Assembly: GCA_021464415.1 (NCBI GenBank)
Contig: CM038470.1
Location: 31,672,122-31,736,121, forward strand
DNA from: Lonicera japonica
Lineage: Eukaryota; Streptophyta; Magnoliopsida; Dipsacales; Caprifoliaceae
DNA length: 64,000 nt
Reading direction: 5' to 3'
The position numbers and the translations under genes are program-made. Under the pieces are notes generated by a model. It did no database searches, was not told the origin of the DNA, and saw only the letters and a program-made list of their open reading frames with translations. Of the stretch, positions 23,578 to 34,850 are shown one piece after another (the stretch's first letter is position 1; the number at the start of each line of letters is the position of its first letter).

Positions 23578-24269
23578 AACTAGAAATTAGGTAGAAGGGC
23601 TTATTATACATTGATTTTTACCAAAAATCCAATGAATAATATTTTTTTGAATGAAGGGCCTATTTTTAATTAGTAATAGTGTAAGAGGCCTATTTTGTTT
23701 TATATTTTAAATGAATGTATTTGAATAAATTTAAATATCATTTAATTAATAAAAGCATGTTATGTATTACCTAAATTACCCCTTTTTATGAATTTTACAC
23801 AAAAAATATGGACTGCAAAGTTCATATTGCAGTAAAATATGAACTGCAAAATTCATATTGCAGTGAAATATGGACTGTAATATGAACTTTGCACTAAAAA
23901 TATGGACTACAAAGTTCACATTGCAGTAAAATATGGACTGCAATATGAACTTTGCACTAAAAATATCGACTGCAAAGTTCACATTGCGGTGAAATATGGA
24001 CTGCAAAGTTCATATTGCAGTGAAATATAGACTGCAAAGTTCATATTGCAGTGAAATATAGATTGCAAAGTTCATATTGCAGTCCATATTTTAATACATA
24101 TTGGTATTTTTTAGTTTATTTTAAGGGTTGGGATGTCATTTTATAATGAAAAAAAAAGACACATGTCATATTATCAATAAAATAAAAAATAAGCCCTTTA
24201 TTTAAAAAAAATTTATTCCTTGGCTTTAGTGTGAAAATCTTTCTCTAATAAGCCCTTTTTTTTAATTGC
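23578..24269. mobile_element. Long-TIR element carrying an internal minisatellite (copy 1)
   Basis: The outer blocks form inverted repeats: AAGGGCTTATTATACATTGA with ATGAATAATATTTTTTTGAA on the left, and the related inverse on the right (CTCTAATAAGCCC). The centre (23800-24090) is a tandem array of ATATGGACTGCAAAGTTCAT / ATTGCAGTGAA-type units. A second copy in inverted orientation lies at 32108-32725, with homology running from CAATTAAAAAAAAGG to CTACCTAATTTCTAGTT. It has no transposase and is a non-autonomous element. The superfamily is not settled because the target duplication was not resolved. Confidence 0.75.
23800..24090. repeat. Minisatellite of self-complementary units in the element
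   Basis: Repeated TATGGACTGCAAAGTTCATA and its partial complement (GCAATATGAACTTTGCA) alternate, so adjacent units can pair into hairpins. Confidence 0.8.
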
Positions 24270-25560
24270 CCCTTAAATCAATTCGCAAGATTTGAAAGTT
24301 TATCCATATTTGAGTTAATCCTCATTTTTTTTATTTAAATTATTTACTTGTTGGATAAACTTACAAAAAGTAAAAGCTTTTTAAATTTGTAACTTTTTTT
24401 TAAAAAAGAAAATGATATTAACAAATGTAATTTTCTAAAATGCCCTCATTTTCTTTATATGAAAACCTAATTAATTCGATTGTTGAGTTGATACACTTGT
24501 ATAATTCTTCCATTAAATTTGCTTTTAAATGTCCTTGAAACTGAGAAGAATTTGCTGATTCAATTCATATTCATGAATAAAACAATGAATTTTTTTGACA
24601 TGTTTCTCTCTCTCTCTATCCCTCTTCCTCGTGTTTCTCTTTGGCATTCCTCTCTTTCTCTCTTGGTAAATGTCAGTGTACTAGTAATGGAAAATCTTTC
24701 TCTACAAACTTAAAACCATTATTATTATCATCCTAAATTGATATTTTTTCTTCGTAGTGGTATACGCCCAAATTTAGGGGGAGAAACTGGGATTTTTTAC
24801 CGAGCAAAAATTGGAAAAGATTGATAATGGGTTTGTTGAGTTTTAGAGAGAGAAACATAAAAGATTCTCAAAAAATCTTCACAAGAAAAAACCCAGGTGA
24901 CATCTTTCAATGTAAATATTTTAAGTGTCATGTTTTTTCAGTGAATAACACCTGGCTCCTTGGTTTTCAGCATTTGCAAATCCTTATATCTTGTTTTTTG
25001 GTTTTTTTTGGATCGAACAAGGCATGTTTTGTTTCTCTCTCTAGATTTTCTATCCAAGTTTAGAGAGAGAAAATATAAAGAAAACTATTTAGGTAGTTGA
25101 AGGGATTGTTGGGTATGAAGAAAGGTAAGGAAAATGTGGACAATTCAGATTCCCATGACTGGAAAGAGAAGAAAAAGGTGGGAGCTTTGCCAAGTTCGAG
25201 AAGGATATATGGTTAGATTCCAGTACCGGCCAAAAGTTCAATTTGGATGAGATTTAATTTTGAAACAATGATTCAACTTGGTTTGAGAGAGAAAGAAGAG
25301 AGATTTGGGTTTTGAGATTTACCAAGTTGACTTTTTCTTAAATTTTTTAACTTCTCACAAATTTTTATTTTTTTTATATTATTATCGAACAGAACCTTTA
25401 AATCTTAGATTTCCATGCATCTCAGATTACTTAATTTATTTGGTTCATTTTTTAAATGGGAATCTAGGTAGGATTCCCAAAAATAAAGAATGCCACCATT
25501 TTTTAATAGAAGTTTTTTAAATCAACACAAATGCAATAATATTTATGTAAGAGTACTCTC
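24270..25560. other. Intergenic, no gene recognised
   Basis: The GAGAGAGAAA-rich stretch at 24830-25300 gives short open frames of biased composition. No splice-consistent gene was found. Confidence 0.45.
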
Positions 25561-25639
25561 ATTCATTTGTAGAATAAGAGAACTTAAGCAACTACTAATA
25601 ATCTAAATTTCCATTAATACCATATATAAAATAAAAATT

Positions 25640-25793
25640 GTCATACAATAACTGCATGGCTAACAATAATCTAAATCTAATAACATTATTTGAAACGAAA
25701 TAAAATAAAAAAAAGCCTCAAAAATACTTTTACTAATTAATAATCTCTCTCGATCCAATGACAGAATTTTGCTAGCTAGATATAATTCGATCA
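25640..25793 (-). other. 3' UTR of DEFL gene 2
   Basis: It shares the CTGCATGGCTAA and ACATTATT..GAAAC blocks with the region downstream of DEFL gene 1. Confidence 0.55.
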
Positions 25794-27044
25794 TTAGCGG
25801 CAGCAACACAGCATTTCGCCGGGAGCGCCTTGATTGGGTGCGCAAACACCTGAATGAAACAATCTCTTTGCGCATAACAGCAAACAATCAGCGTTCCCGA
25901 ATGTATTCGAACATGTCGCATAGCATAGAGGATCAGCTGCTACATCTACATGATCTGCATATTCATACAAGTACAAATTAACTAATCTAAGTCTAAACTT
26001 TTTGGCGGGCATAATCGGAGTTCAAATCGTACCTAATTTTTAGTATATGTTACTCGATAAAAATAATGAATAAATGAAAACAAGGGTTGTGTCGAAAAGG
26101 AAAATAAAAGTATTAGCATGTTTTAATAACAAGATGATCGCGCAAGGACCTGACTTACTTTTAATAATACTATCGATCATGTTTTAATTAAGAGTTTTTG
26201 TTTGATATTCGTCACTTAATTTCAACTTAATATATATCACTAGATAAAAGTGAAATGTATTTACTACAGTAATTAATATTTAGATCAATCAGATGTTGTA
26301 TAAAAGAATATTATTTTATGTAAAATTTACACATCACATAAAAAAGAAGTATTTCGATGGTTGGGTAAATGTAATATTAGTTTTAATAAAAAAATATATG
26401 TTTGATTTTACTCATTAAAACTAATAAAACAAAACCCGTTGTGATTATAAAATTATGTATTAAAAAATTTCAAAAAGTAAAAGAAAAAACCTACATAAAA
26501 TCATATTTACCATGTGTTGGTATCTTAATATTATAAGATATATTAGAATAATATTAATTATGAAACATATCAAACACATGCACATGTTACGCTTCAATAT
26601 ATTGACAGCAAAATATACGCACTAGTATATTATAATAGAGATCAAAATTCAATATTAACAACCAATATGTATAGGTATTTATAGAGAGATGTTTTCAACA
26701 ACAAATAAACGTTACGAAAGATTACTTCATATAGAAAAAAAAAACTCAAATATAAATGAAATATATATATACACGAAAAAAAAAATATGCGGATTGGTCC
26801 GTAAGGATCAAGACCTTTAACGATAGTTTTTCGTTAATAAAAATATATTTCTAATATATTTATAACGAAAAATTATCGCTAAAAGTTTCAATTCATATAT
26901 ACTGGTTCACATGAAAAATGTACTCCACATTTATACATATATACGAGAGTTTATGGAGAGAATTGAGATTATACCAGCAGAAACAAAGAACGAAGCAAAA
27001 GAAATGAGAGCAAGAAATATGAGAAGAATTTTGGTCATCCCCAT
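25794..27044 (-). CDS. Defensin-like secreted cysteine-rich peptide (DEFL gene 2)
   Basis: Exons 27044-26975 (signal peptide, starts MGMTKILLIF, ends FFVSA) and 25954-25794 (mature peptide) are joined by a 1020 bp phase-1 GT-AG intron; the product is 76 residues. The cysteine spacing is identical to gene 1 (C-x3-C-x8-C-x3-C-x9-C-x11-CCC) and the segment NQGAPGE before CCC is conserved. Stop TAA is at 25794-25796. The role is inferred only from the family: a small secreted disulphide-rich peptide of defence or signalling type. The intron is longer than in gene 1 partly because of a palindromic insertion near 26800-26890. A TATA-like TATATATA lies about 70 bp upstream of the ATG. Confidence 0.85.
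26800..26895. repeat. Inverted repeat (hairpin-forming) in the DEFL gene 2 intron
   Basis: TTTAACGATAGTTTTTCGTTA and TAACGAAAAATTATCGCTAAA face each other across an AT-rich loop of about 35 bp with its own inverted symmetry. It looks like a small foldback MITE core. Confidence 0.75.
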
Positions 27045-27240
27045 CTCTTCAATCACTTCTTCAAATTAATTATTGAATGATATGATGGAGGTTATTAAAT
27101 ATTTAAGCATATATATAGTAGCAAAAAATGATGTGACATCACAATAATGGTTCTCAGCGTAAATGGAATTGAAATTCAATTAAGTTAATTTGACTTTATG
27201 AAGCCAAAATAAGGAAAAGAATAAAATAAATAGGCAATGA
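27045..27240 (-). promoter_or_regulatory. Promoter of DEFL gene 2
   Basis: A TATATATA box lies at about 27112-27119. Further up, the palindrome TGTGACATCACA (27131-27142, bZIP/TGA-like core TGACATCA) and blocks homologous to the gene 1 promoter follow. Confidence 0.5.
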
Positions 27241-29170
27241 ATCAATCACAAATCATTGCGAGCACCGCTCACAAAAAAAAAATCTAGGCCAAATTTAAGC
27301 TAGAAATTAGTTTTATTAAAACAGTATTATTAATGAATATAATTTAAAATATAAAGAGATCTGTTAGATATTAATTCTTTAACAAATCTGAACTACCATT
27401 TGAGATATTAATAATCATGAATTTAATTAATTTGTTATTATAAATGGTCAATCATGAATCTCTTGTAAAAGATGAATCGTGTACTAAGTGTGACATGATG
27501 ATAAATTTTTTAATCTAAGGTAAGAGAATCTAAGAGAAATTAGGGCCCTAAGCTAAAAATATTAAATAACCCCTCAAAATATTTATAAAATTTTAATTTT
27601 ACACATATGCAATATATAAATGTAAAAAAAAAAGGTTCAAACAAGCTAATATTTGTATATATAAAAATATCATTAAAACTTTTTTTTTTTGACTTAAATT
27701 ACTACAAAAATGGGCGTCAATTTTTTTAAAATGGGGCCCTTTTCTACGTCGATGCCTTAGGCGATTGCCTAACTTGCTTTATGGTAGGGTCGCTTCTATC
27801 TAAGGTCATAATGCAATTTAAAATAATTAAGCCTTAACACTTTAATGTAATCTAGTTCGAGAAAGTCCTCAGCCGAACTCGGGAAGATTTCCGTGTTCAA
27901 GTCTTACCAAATGATTGAATAAAAAAAATGTAAAAAAGAAGAGACAACTTAGACATCCTTTTTTGAAAAAAAAATATAAATTTAAAATGTATATCAAATC
28001 TAAACGATTTATTTTCCCTTTTTGAAGGGTAATATTGCGGAATTTATATGTCCAATTATTTAATTAACTCACTTTCATTTAAGGAGTGATAAATTGAAAA
28101 AAGATGCAGATAACAAATAATAAAAAGGCACCTTTTAAAAAATAAAGGCAACTATTCCCATTTCAAAAGTAAAAAAAAAAAGGAGGGGGAAAAAGAGGTT
28201 ATTTGTTTCTCAATTGACCATCCTTAAATTATGGCACCTTTTAATCCAACTTTTCAAACTTGCCCGTATTAAAATTGATACATATATTCACCCAATCAAT
28301 ATTATTATGTAAATTTAGTTTTAGTTTTCAAATTATATTCCTAATCATGAATATGTTTCTTTATTCATCTAGGTCTTCCTAATTTCTTCAAACTTTTTTA
28401 AAATAATTTTTTTAAAGAAATTCAATAAACCCACAGAAAATACGCCACTCTAAAAAACTAGAACTTAATTAGTAAACCAAAATCTTTTAGCAAGAAACTA
28501 GTCAATTAAATATCTGCAACAGGGTAACTATTGCAAACAAAATGGGTGAAAGCCAAAATCAAAAATTGAGAAAGGACTAAGAATTAGTGGGAGAAGAAAT
28601 CATTGTACGAATTATATGCACATTGTTTATTTTGATCTTACAAACATGACAAAAATCGGAATTGTTGTCATATTCTGACCTATGAAAATTTAGATACTTG
28701 TAAAAACAATTTCTAATTGGAAATGACAATCTTTTATACATACCATGCTAAATTGCACATGCGAATTTTAATATAGTCTTTAGCGACACTTTTTTTTTAG
28801 TATTTTCAAGGATACATTATTTACATTTGTGATAGATTTTGAAGTGTTAAAGAAATTATTTGGAGTGCCAATACCCATTCTTTAACAAAAGGCTGTAATT
28901 TAATTTAGTTTGTAAGCATGATAAGATAATGTATTTCAACTATATTTATATTGGGCAAAAGCCTCGTAATCTATTCGCACCCTCCTTATCCTTGTAGCAA
29001 CTAGGGAGGATCTAGATTCAACCCATATAAATGTAATTGTCGAACTCTTTATTAGTTTACCCTCATTGTGATGGTTATATGTCCACTATTAATTGTGTAT
29101 TCATATATTATACGTGAAAAAATTGTATTGTATAAAATAACCTACATAGCTTCAAATATACCAATTTTAT
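27241..29170. other. Intergenic, decayed repeats only
   Basis: A GGGCCC..GCCTTAGGCGATTGCC patch at 27545-27790 is similar to 18495-18720 (possible hAT remnant). The remainder is AT-rich without supported exons. Confidence 0.4.
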
Positions 29171-29949
29171 TTAGTTTGAAAAATAATCATTACATGTATT
29201 ATATATTACTAACTTAATTATTGAAAGGATATGGTGAGGACTGCAACAACATGTTTTGGGACCAGTGCCTTTTCGAGGAAGGCAATAACCTACTGGAAAA
29301 TTTCTCTTTCCAAAGTCAAGCAAGCACTGGGGATCCCCAAACGAAGCCAAATAAGGCACGTAGCATGCAGAAGGTATCAAGACGTTCGTCGACGTTAACT
29401 ACATACATCAAAATAATATTTTTTGTTAAAACGAAAGCTTTATCTAAATACATTTTTTTTTAATTTGTTTGTACGCTCTACACTCAGTATAAATATATCA
29501 TTAATTGTATTGTTTTTTTGTGCGCATAGTGCGTATTCAATGTGTATACCGATTGATTTTAGTCAAGAAAATACAAAAGAAAAAAAAGGGTGGTTCAATG
29601 CATGGCATAGAATTTTTTACCGACATTCTTAATTAGCATCATAATCTTCTCGATAAACTTACGCATGTAAATGGTCATAAATAAATGAAAAACCAAAATA
29701 TTGATTTTCTATCCCCTTGAATTCTTATTTTGCATGAATTAATTATAATAGAGTTGTAGACATATCTTCTTTTAGGGGTGAACTATTTCTCCAAGGAGAA
29801 TTGCAAGCTCGAACTTGAAGGGAGATTGGGCTAAACTATACAATTTATATATATATAATCTACTCTAGACTGGGACCCCTATTAGGGGTTGGGGTTGCCC
29901 TTGTCTCTTGTACATGACAACCAAGTATAATATATAGGAGCAAGTTTAA

Positions 29950-30130
29950 CTTAGATCAAGGGCGTATGCAGTAAGGGGTAAGGGGCAATCGCCCATCCTT
30001 GAATTTGATTTATTTATTTTTATTACATAAGGAGTATTTTTTGAATATATATGTGTGTGTGGACTTGTGTGCAAAAATTTATATTTGAGGGTATTTAACT
30101 GTAAGGGGCAAAACTCTAGGGTCCTTTAAA
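29950..30130. other. Possible terminal remnant of a DNA transposon in the DEFL3 intron
   Basis: GGGCGTATGCAGTAAGGGGT and GGCAATCGCCC resemble the ends of decayed plant hAT elements. No partner end was identified. Confidence 0.3.
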
Positions 30131-31077
30131 AAATTTCACTTTGAAAATAATGAACAAAATCTTACCCATCGTCACTCTTTTTTCACTCTCAGTTTCTCTC
30201 TTCTTCACTTCTTTTTCACCATTGTCTGCACGGCCACACCGTCAGTGACCAGCATCCCCACTCTTCAGTCTAACGGTCCCCCCCGCGACCCCACCAACAC
30301 TCGACGATAGTCACCCTCTCATAGTCTCTATTTTTTAATATTAGGTATAATTTTATTTCTTGATTGGTTGCTTAATATTAGTTGTATTTCTTGAACTATA
30401 GATTAATAGTTTAATATTTGGTGTTTTGGGTTAAAACCCCTCATTTTAACGTATTAGTTCTATTATTGTTTTCTTGATTAATTACATAATATTATGTGTA
30501 TTTCTTGATTAATTTTATAATATTAGTTAATTTAGGTCTAAACCCCTAATTTTAATTTGTCATTTAAACCTAAAGAGGAAGAGAATTAATTAATTTTTGT
30601 ATTCTATTAGAATTTGAAAACATTGTTAATGAACAAATTCTTGATAAATAGGTATTTGAGACTTTTAGTTGGATAAAGTATTAATATTATGACTTTTATA
30701 TTTTTGTGTGCTTTAAATTCCCCAGCGCGTTGGTTAAATTTATGGCTTTAACACTGACTTAGACCTTGGTGTATAGAAGTTTTATACCCAACTATTTTTT
30801 TTCTCTAACTCATAATTCATGGTTATATATTTAATTTTATTAGATAATTATTATAGGTTTAAGATAAATGCAAAAAATTAAACCAATCGAAGATCCAAAA
30901 GCCCCTTATTACACTTGTGTTGAAGGAAATTATGAACCTTATAAAATTAAGAAAAAATTAAGAATAGTAATCGGATGGTTACGAAGATTAATTTGAACTT
31001 TGGCATGCTTGATTATAAATACAATATAATTATATTATCCAACTATTTAATCGACAAATTATGAATGTAAGAAAAAG

Positions 31078-31135
31078 TTATGGTTGAGCGTAAAGCTTCT
31101 TAATAGTTATGGTTAAGCGTAAAGCTTCTTAATTT
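31078..31135. repeat. 27-bp tandem duplication
   Basis: GTTATGGTTGAGCGTAAAGC..TTCTTAA occurs twice with one G/A difference. Confidence 0.85.
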
Positions 31136-31209
31136 TATACTAATGCAACTTAAACTTGCTCCACATATATATAAGTTCACATTGATTGGTATATAAATAT
31201 GGAATTACT

Positions 31210-31520
31210 CTTGTAAGGGGATCCCTTATTTTAAAAATAATAAGGACCATTCATTTCGAGAAAATAAACGAATAAAATTTTTCATAAAATTTATGAAGAT
31301 GATCTATGTAATGAGTTGATTATCTCTACTGAATTTCATCAAAAAATTTAATTCAAAAGTTGATAATATGATCATATAAATTTTCAATCGACAAAAATAA
31401 ACATGTATATCACATTTTCACTGCATTCCGCTAAGTTCCATGAAAAATGTTCTTCCATATATTTACCTCCCAAAATGGACGGTCCTTATTAATCTTAAAA
31501 TAAGAAATTCCATTATAAGA
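31210..31520. mobile_element. Foldback element in the DEFL3 intron
   Basis: AATAAGGACCATTCATTT near 31240 and AAATGGACGGTCCTTATT near 31473 are inverted. The interior and following sequence repeat motifs such as TTTCATGAAAAA/ATGATCT, also seen in the RPA1 intron at 36760-37060. Confidence 0.55.
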
Positions 31521-32107
31521 ATATTTCCACACACACACATATATATATATAGACATGCGGGAGTTGGCTCCTTTCTATTACCCTTTCAATATAATTTTGT
31601 CCAATGGGGTCTAATTCGAGAACTAAATGTATGAATTTTTTCATGAAACTCGATAGAAATGATCTTTATATTGAGTAAATCATTTCCACAAAGTTTCATC
31701 AAGAAATTCAAATCGAAACTAGAAGTACTAAAAATTTGATACAATTTTCACCACTAAAATTTTAGATGATCATTTCACATACTTCTAGAGTTCTAGATTG
31801 AATCTTCCAATAAAGTTTTATAAAAATGTTTTATTCGTCATAGAGATCATTTCTACTAAGTTTCATGAAAAAATTCATCTGTTTAGCATACGAGCTAGAT
31901 CCTATTGAACAGAATTAAGCCAAATGATAATGGAAAGTAGCCAAGTCCGGAGATGTGCATAAAGAGAAAGGCGAGATTATTTATACCAACAATAACCAAG
32001 GATGAATTAAAAGCAATTAGAGCAAGAAACAGGAAAAGAAAATTGGCCAAACCCATTTATATTAATTCTTCTTCTCGGTGGAGCCTAATTACAATTTGTT
32101 TTTGAGA

Positions 32108-32725
32108 CAATTAAAAAAAAGGTCTTATTAGAGAAAGATTTTCAAACTAAAGCCAATGAATAATTTTTTTGTAAATAAAGGGCCTATTTTTTATTTTATT
32201 GATAATATGACATGTGTTTTTTTTTCATTATAAAATGACATCCCAACCCTTAAAATAAACTAAAAAAATACCAATATGCATTAAAATATGAATTGCAATA
32301 TGAACTTTACAGTATATATTTCACTATAATATGAACTTTGCAGTTCATATTTTACTGCAATATGAACTTTGCAGTCCATATTTTTGGTGCAAAGTTCATA
32401 TTGCAGTCCATATTTTACTGCAATGTGAACTTTGCAGTCCATATTTCTAGTGCAAAGTTCATATTGCAGTCCATATTTCACTGCAATATCCATATTTTTT
32501 GTGCAAATTTCATAAAGAAGGGGTAATTTAGGTAATATATAACATGTTTTTATTAATTAAATGATATTTAAATTTATTCAAATACCTTCATTTAAAATAT
32601 AAAACAAAATAGGCCTCTTACACTAATTACCAATTAAAAATAGGCCCTTCATTCAAAAAAAAATTATTCATTGGAGTTTTGGTAAAAATCAATGTGTAGT
32701 AAGACCTTCTACCTAATTTCTAGTT
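32108..32725. mobile_element. Long-TIR element carrying an internal minisatellite (copy 2, inverted)
   Basis: It is the reverse-complement counterpart of 23578-24269, including both outer blocks and the central array (32285-32500). It sits immediately upstream of DEFL gene 3. Confidence 0.75.
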
Positions 32726-34080
32726 TGTTTTCGTAATATATCTTGCTATAATGAGGCCGAATACATATCTATTACTATATATATATGCTTGGAGGCAGTG
32801 CATGCATCAAGTGATTAGTTGTTGGTTAAATTTGACAAAAATAGATGCGGGCAAAATAAATATTTAAAGTAGTTGAGACGTGTTAGATACTGTCCTTAAG
32901 AGAATATTTCGTTCATCTGGGATAATATCTCAATGTAATCAGGTTTTAATTACGTCTTTCCTTCATGATACAAAACAATAGATTTATAAAGGCACACTCT
33001 TAAATATAGAACTCAGTGGACAACTTTATATATTCCTGTGCACAAAAATATAATGAAATGAATATTACTAAAAGAAATATAATTTATTAATTCACATACA
33101 CCACCTCAATTATTATTGCTCGGTTGATTTCTATATTTCTCTCTTTTTTGATTTACTTTACTAAGTGAGCAACCAAAATCGATTTATAATGTGCTAAGGT
33201 CGATGGTCTTGTGGTGACAATTGATGAATGAATTAATTAAAATACTTGGAACTTTAACCAATTAAAATGCTTGGAATTTTAAAAAAAATAAAATCTTAAG
33301 GTATTAATTAATTAATCTCCTTGAAACTTACACAAATAATTTCTAGCTATATACAATGCTTGGTGCTTAAAAAATTCTAGAAATTGTGATGTTTATCAAA
33401 TGAATTCCACAAAATAAAATTATTTAAAAGTTTCATATAATAATTTTGTATTTTAAAATATAAATGAAAATATACAACAGGGCTGTGCATGAAAAACGAG
33501 AGGAATCTACTATTACTTTACTATATAGTAAAATGGATGAACTATTGCAATTAATGCAATCTATAAAGCAATTAATATAATCATTATTCACTTTTATAAC
33601 TTTTTTGTCTTCCTTTAGTTATGATAATATATATGTACTTAACTTCTCGCTGTTTATAATTCCATCATTTTTTCTTAACCAGATATATTAGTTATTTTGC
33701 ACTAATTCAAAAGTCTTTTTATATATAATTTGTATTTGTATTTTATACAATTAGGTCGTTTAATTTACCTTTATATTTTTGTCGTTACATTACATGGGTA
33801 TTTTTACATAACTATTTTTGTTTACTATTATACATTATATTTTTATATTTATGTAATTTAAAACATTTACATATTTGGTTAATTGAAACACCCACATATT
33901 ACGTGGGTTACACACTTGTTAATTACTTAATCCATTTGAAAAGAGATTAAGTACTTGAAATTATTCAGCTTTATATCTTTTTTAAAATAACACATTCTTT
34001 TTAATTATTAACTCTATTATATTTCTTTTTTAAGAATCACATATACAATAAATTATTATATATGTGATATGCACTACGAT
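32726..34080. other. Intergenic, nothing recognised
   Basis: Strongly AT-rich DNA. A CCCACATATTACGTGGG palindrome lies near 33892-33908. Confidence 0.45.
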
Positions 34081-34084
34081 CGTA

Positions 34085-34850
34085 TTTCTATCAAATTAAG
34101 ATGAATTCGCAACCTTTAACGTTTGAAGACGCAAGAACCTTGGAATTACGCGAAGTTGATGGAGGTGGAACCTCGACCTAATCCCTAAAACGAGAATGAA
34201 TATTGATATAGGTGAAGACAAACAATCAATCGATGGGTTAATTGATTGTTAAGCCAAAAAATAATAAGAACCCTAATTCTGGTTGTTCGAGATGTTCTTG
34301 GAACGCAAAAGGTGAAAAACACTCAAATCGTATTAATTAAAAGGCTGCTTCAAATAATAACGTTATCTCCTTTAAATAGGAGAAGAAGAACACACCCTAA
34401 ACAAATCCTAAAAAACAAAATTAACACAACAAGCCCAGTTCAAAAATAATGAAACACTTTAAACAAGCATAAAAACACTCTTAACAGGCCCATAACTCTA
34501 AATACTAATTACCCATAATCCTTGGGCCTTAAATAATACAAAATAAATAAAACAATAATAAAACGCCATCATTATTCTACGTCTTCTTGGCTAACCATTA
34601 TTCTTCATTCTCGCTCTCCATTTCCTTAAATGCTTCTTCAAGCTCCAGCTTTATTCATCAAATCTTGGACCATGGACATAAGTGCTTCTTTGATCTTTTT
34701 GGCTCTAGCTCGAGTGATTGAACCACTTGGAACCCGGATAGAGTCTGAATAGTCTTCATTCCATGATCCAGCTCTAGTGCTATCCTTGAGCTCATCAATA
34801 TGCTTGGCAGACAAAAATTGTGCGCTAAACTCATTCGTTTAAACTTAAAT
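34085..34850 (-). mobile_element. Remnant of a Ty3/gypsy retrotransposon: polyprotein tail plus LTR-like sequence
   Basis: On the minus strand 34850-34638 reads a polyprotein tail including RVPSGSITRARAKKIKEAL, a motif typical of the C-terminus of plant gypsy Pol proteins, ending in TGA. Downstream (34630-34085) is LTR-like sequence with a TATTTAAA box near 34372-34380 and no coding. The rest of pol is absent to the right, so this is a 3' fragment. Confidence 0.65.

Larger units (their letters stand above)
29171..32056 (-). pseudogene. Third defensin-like gene copy, frame-shifted and cysteine-depleted (DEFL gene 3)
   Basis: A signal-peptide exon (32056 down to about 31987, starts MGLANFLFLF) and a mature exon (29398-29171) are homologous to genes 1 and 2. 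With the donor used by its paralogues the product terminates early, because the mature exon has a net 4-nt insertion just before the first cysteine. A second GT lies exactly 4 nt upstream of that donor (exon end 31991) and would restore the frame, giving about 97 residues. In the homologous frame cysteines 2 and 4 are Tyr and Phe, leaving six (C-x12-C-x13-C-x10-CCC). The usual stop is lost, adding about 23 residues after CCC. I call it a probable pseudogene; a diverged functional peptide is possible. Confidence 0.6.

Noticed and set aside
23776..24006. Repetitive small protein (KFILQSIF-type repeats) and a matching one at 32338-32526
   Set aside because: Both come from the minisatellite units inside the inverted transposon copies; the similarity is explained by the repeat.
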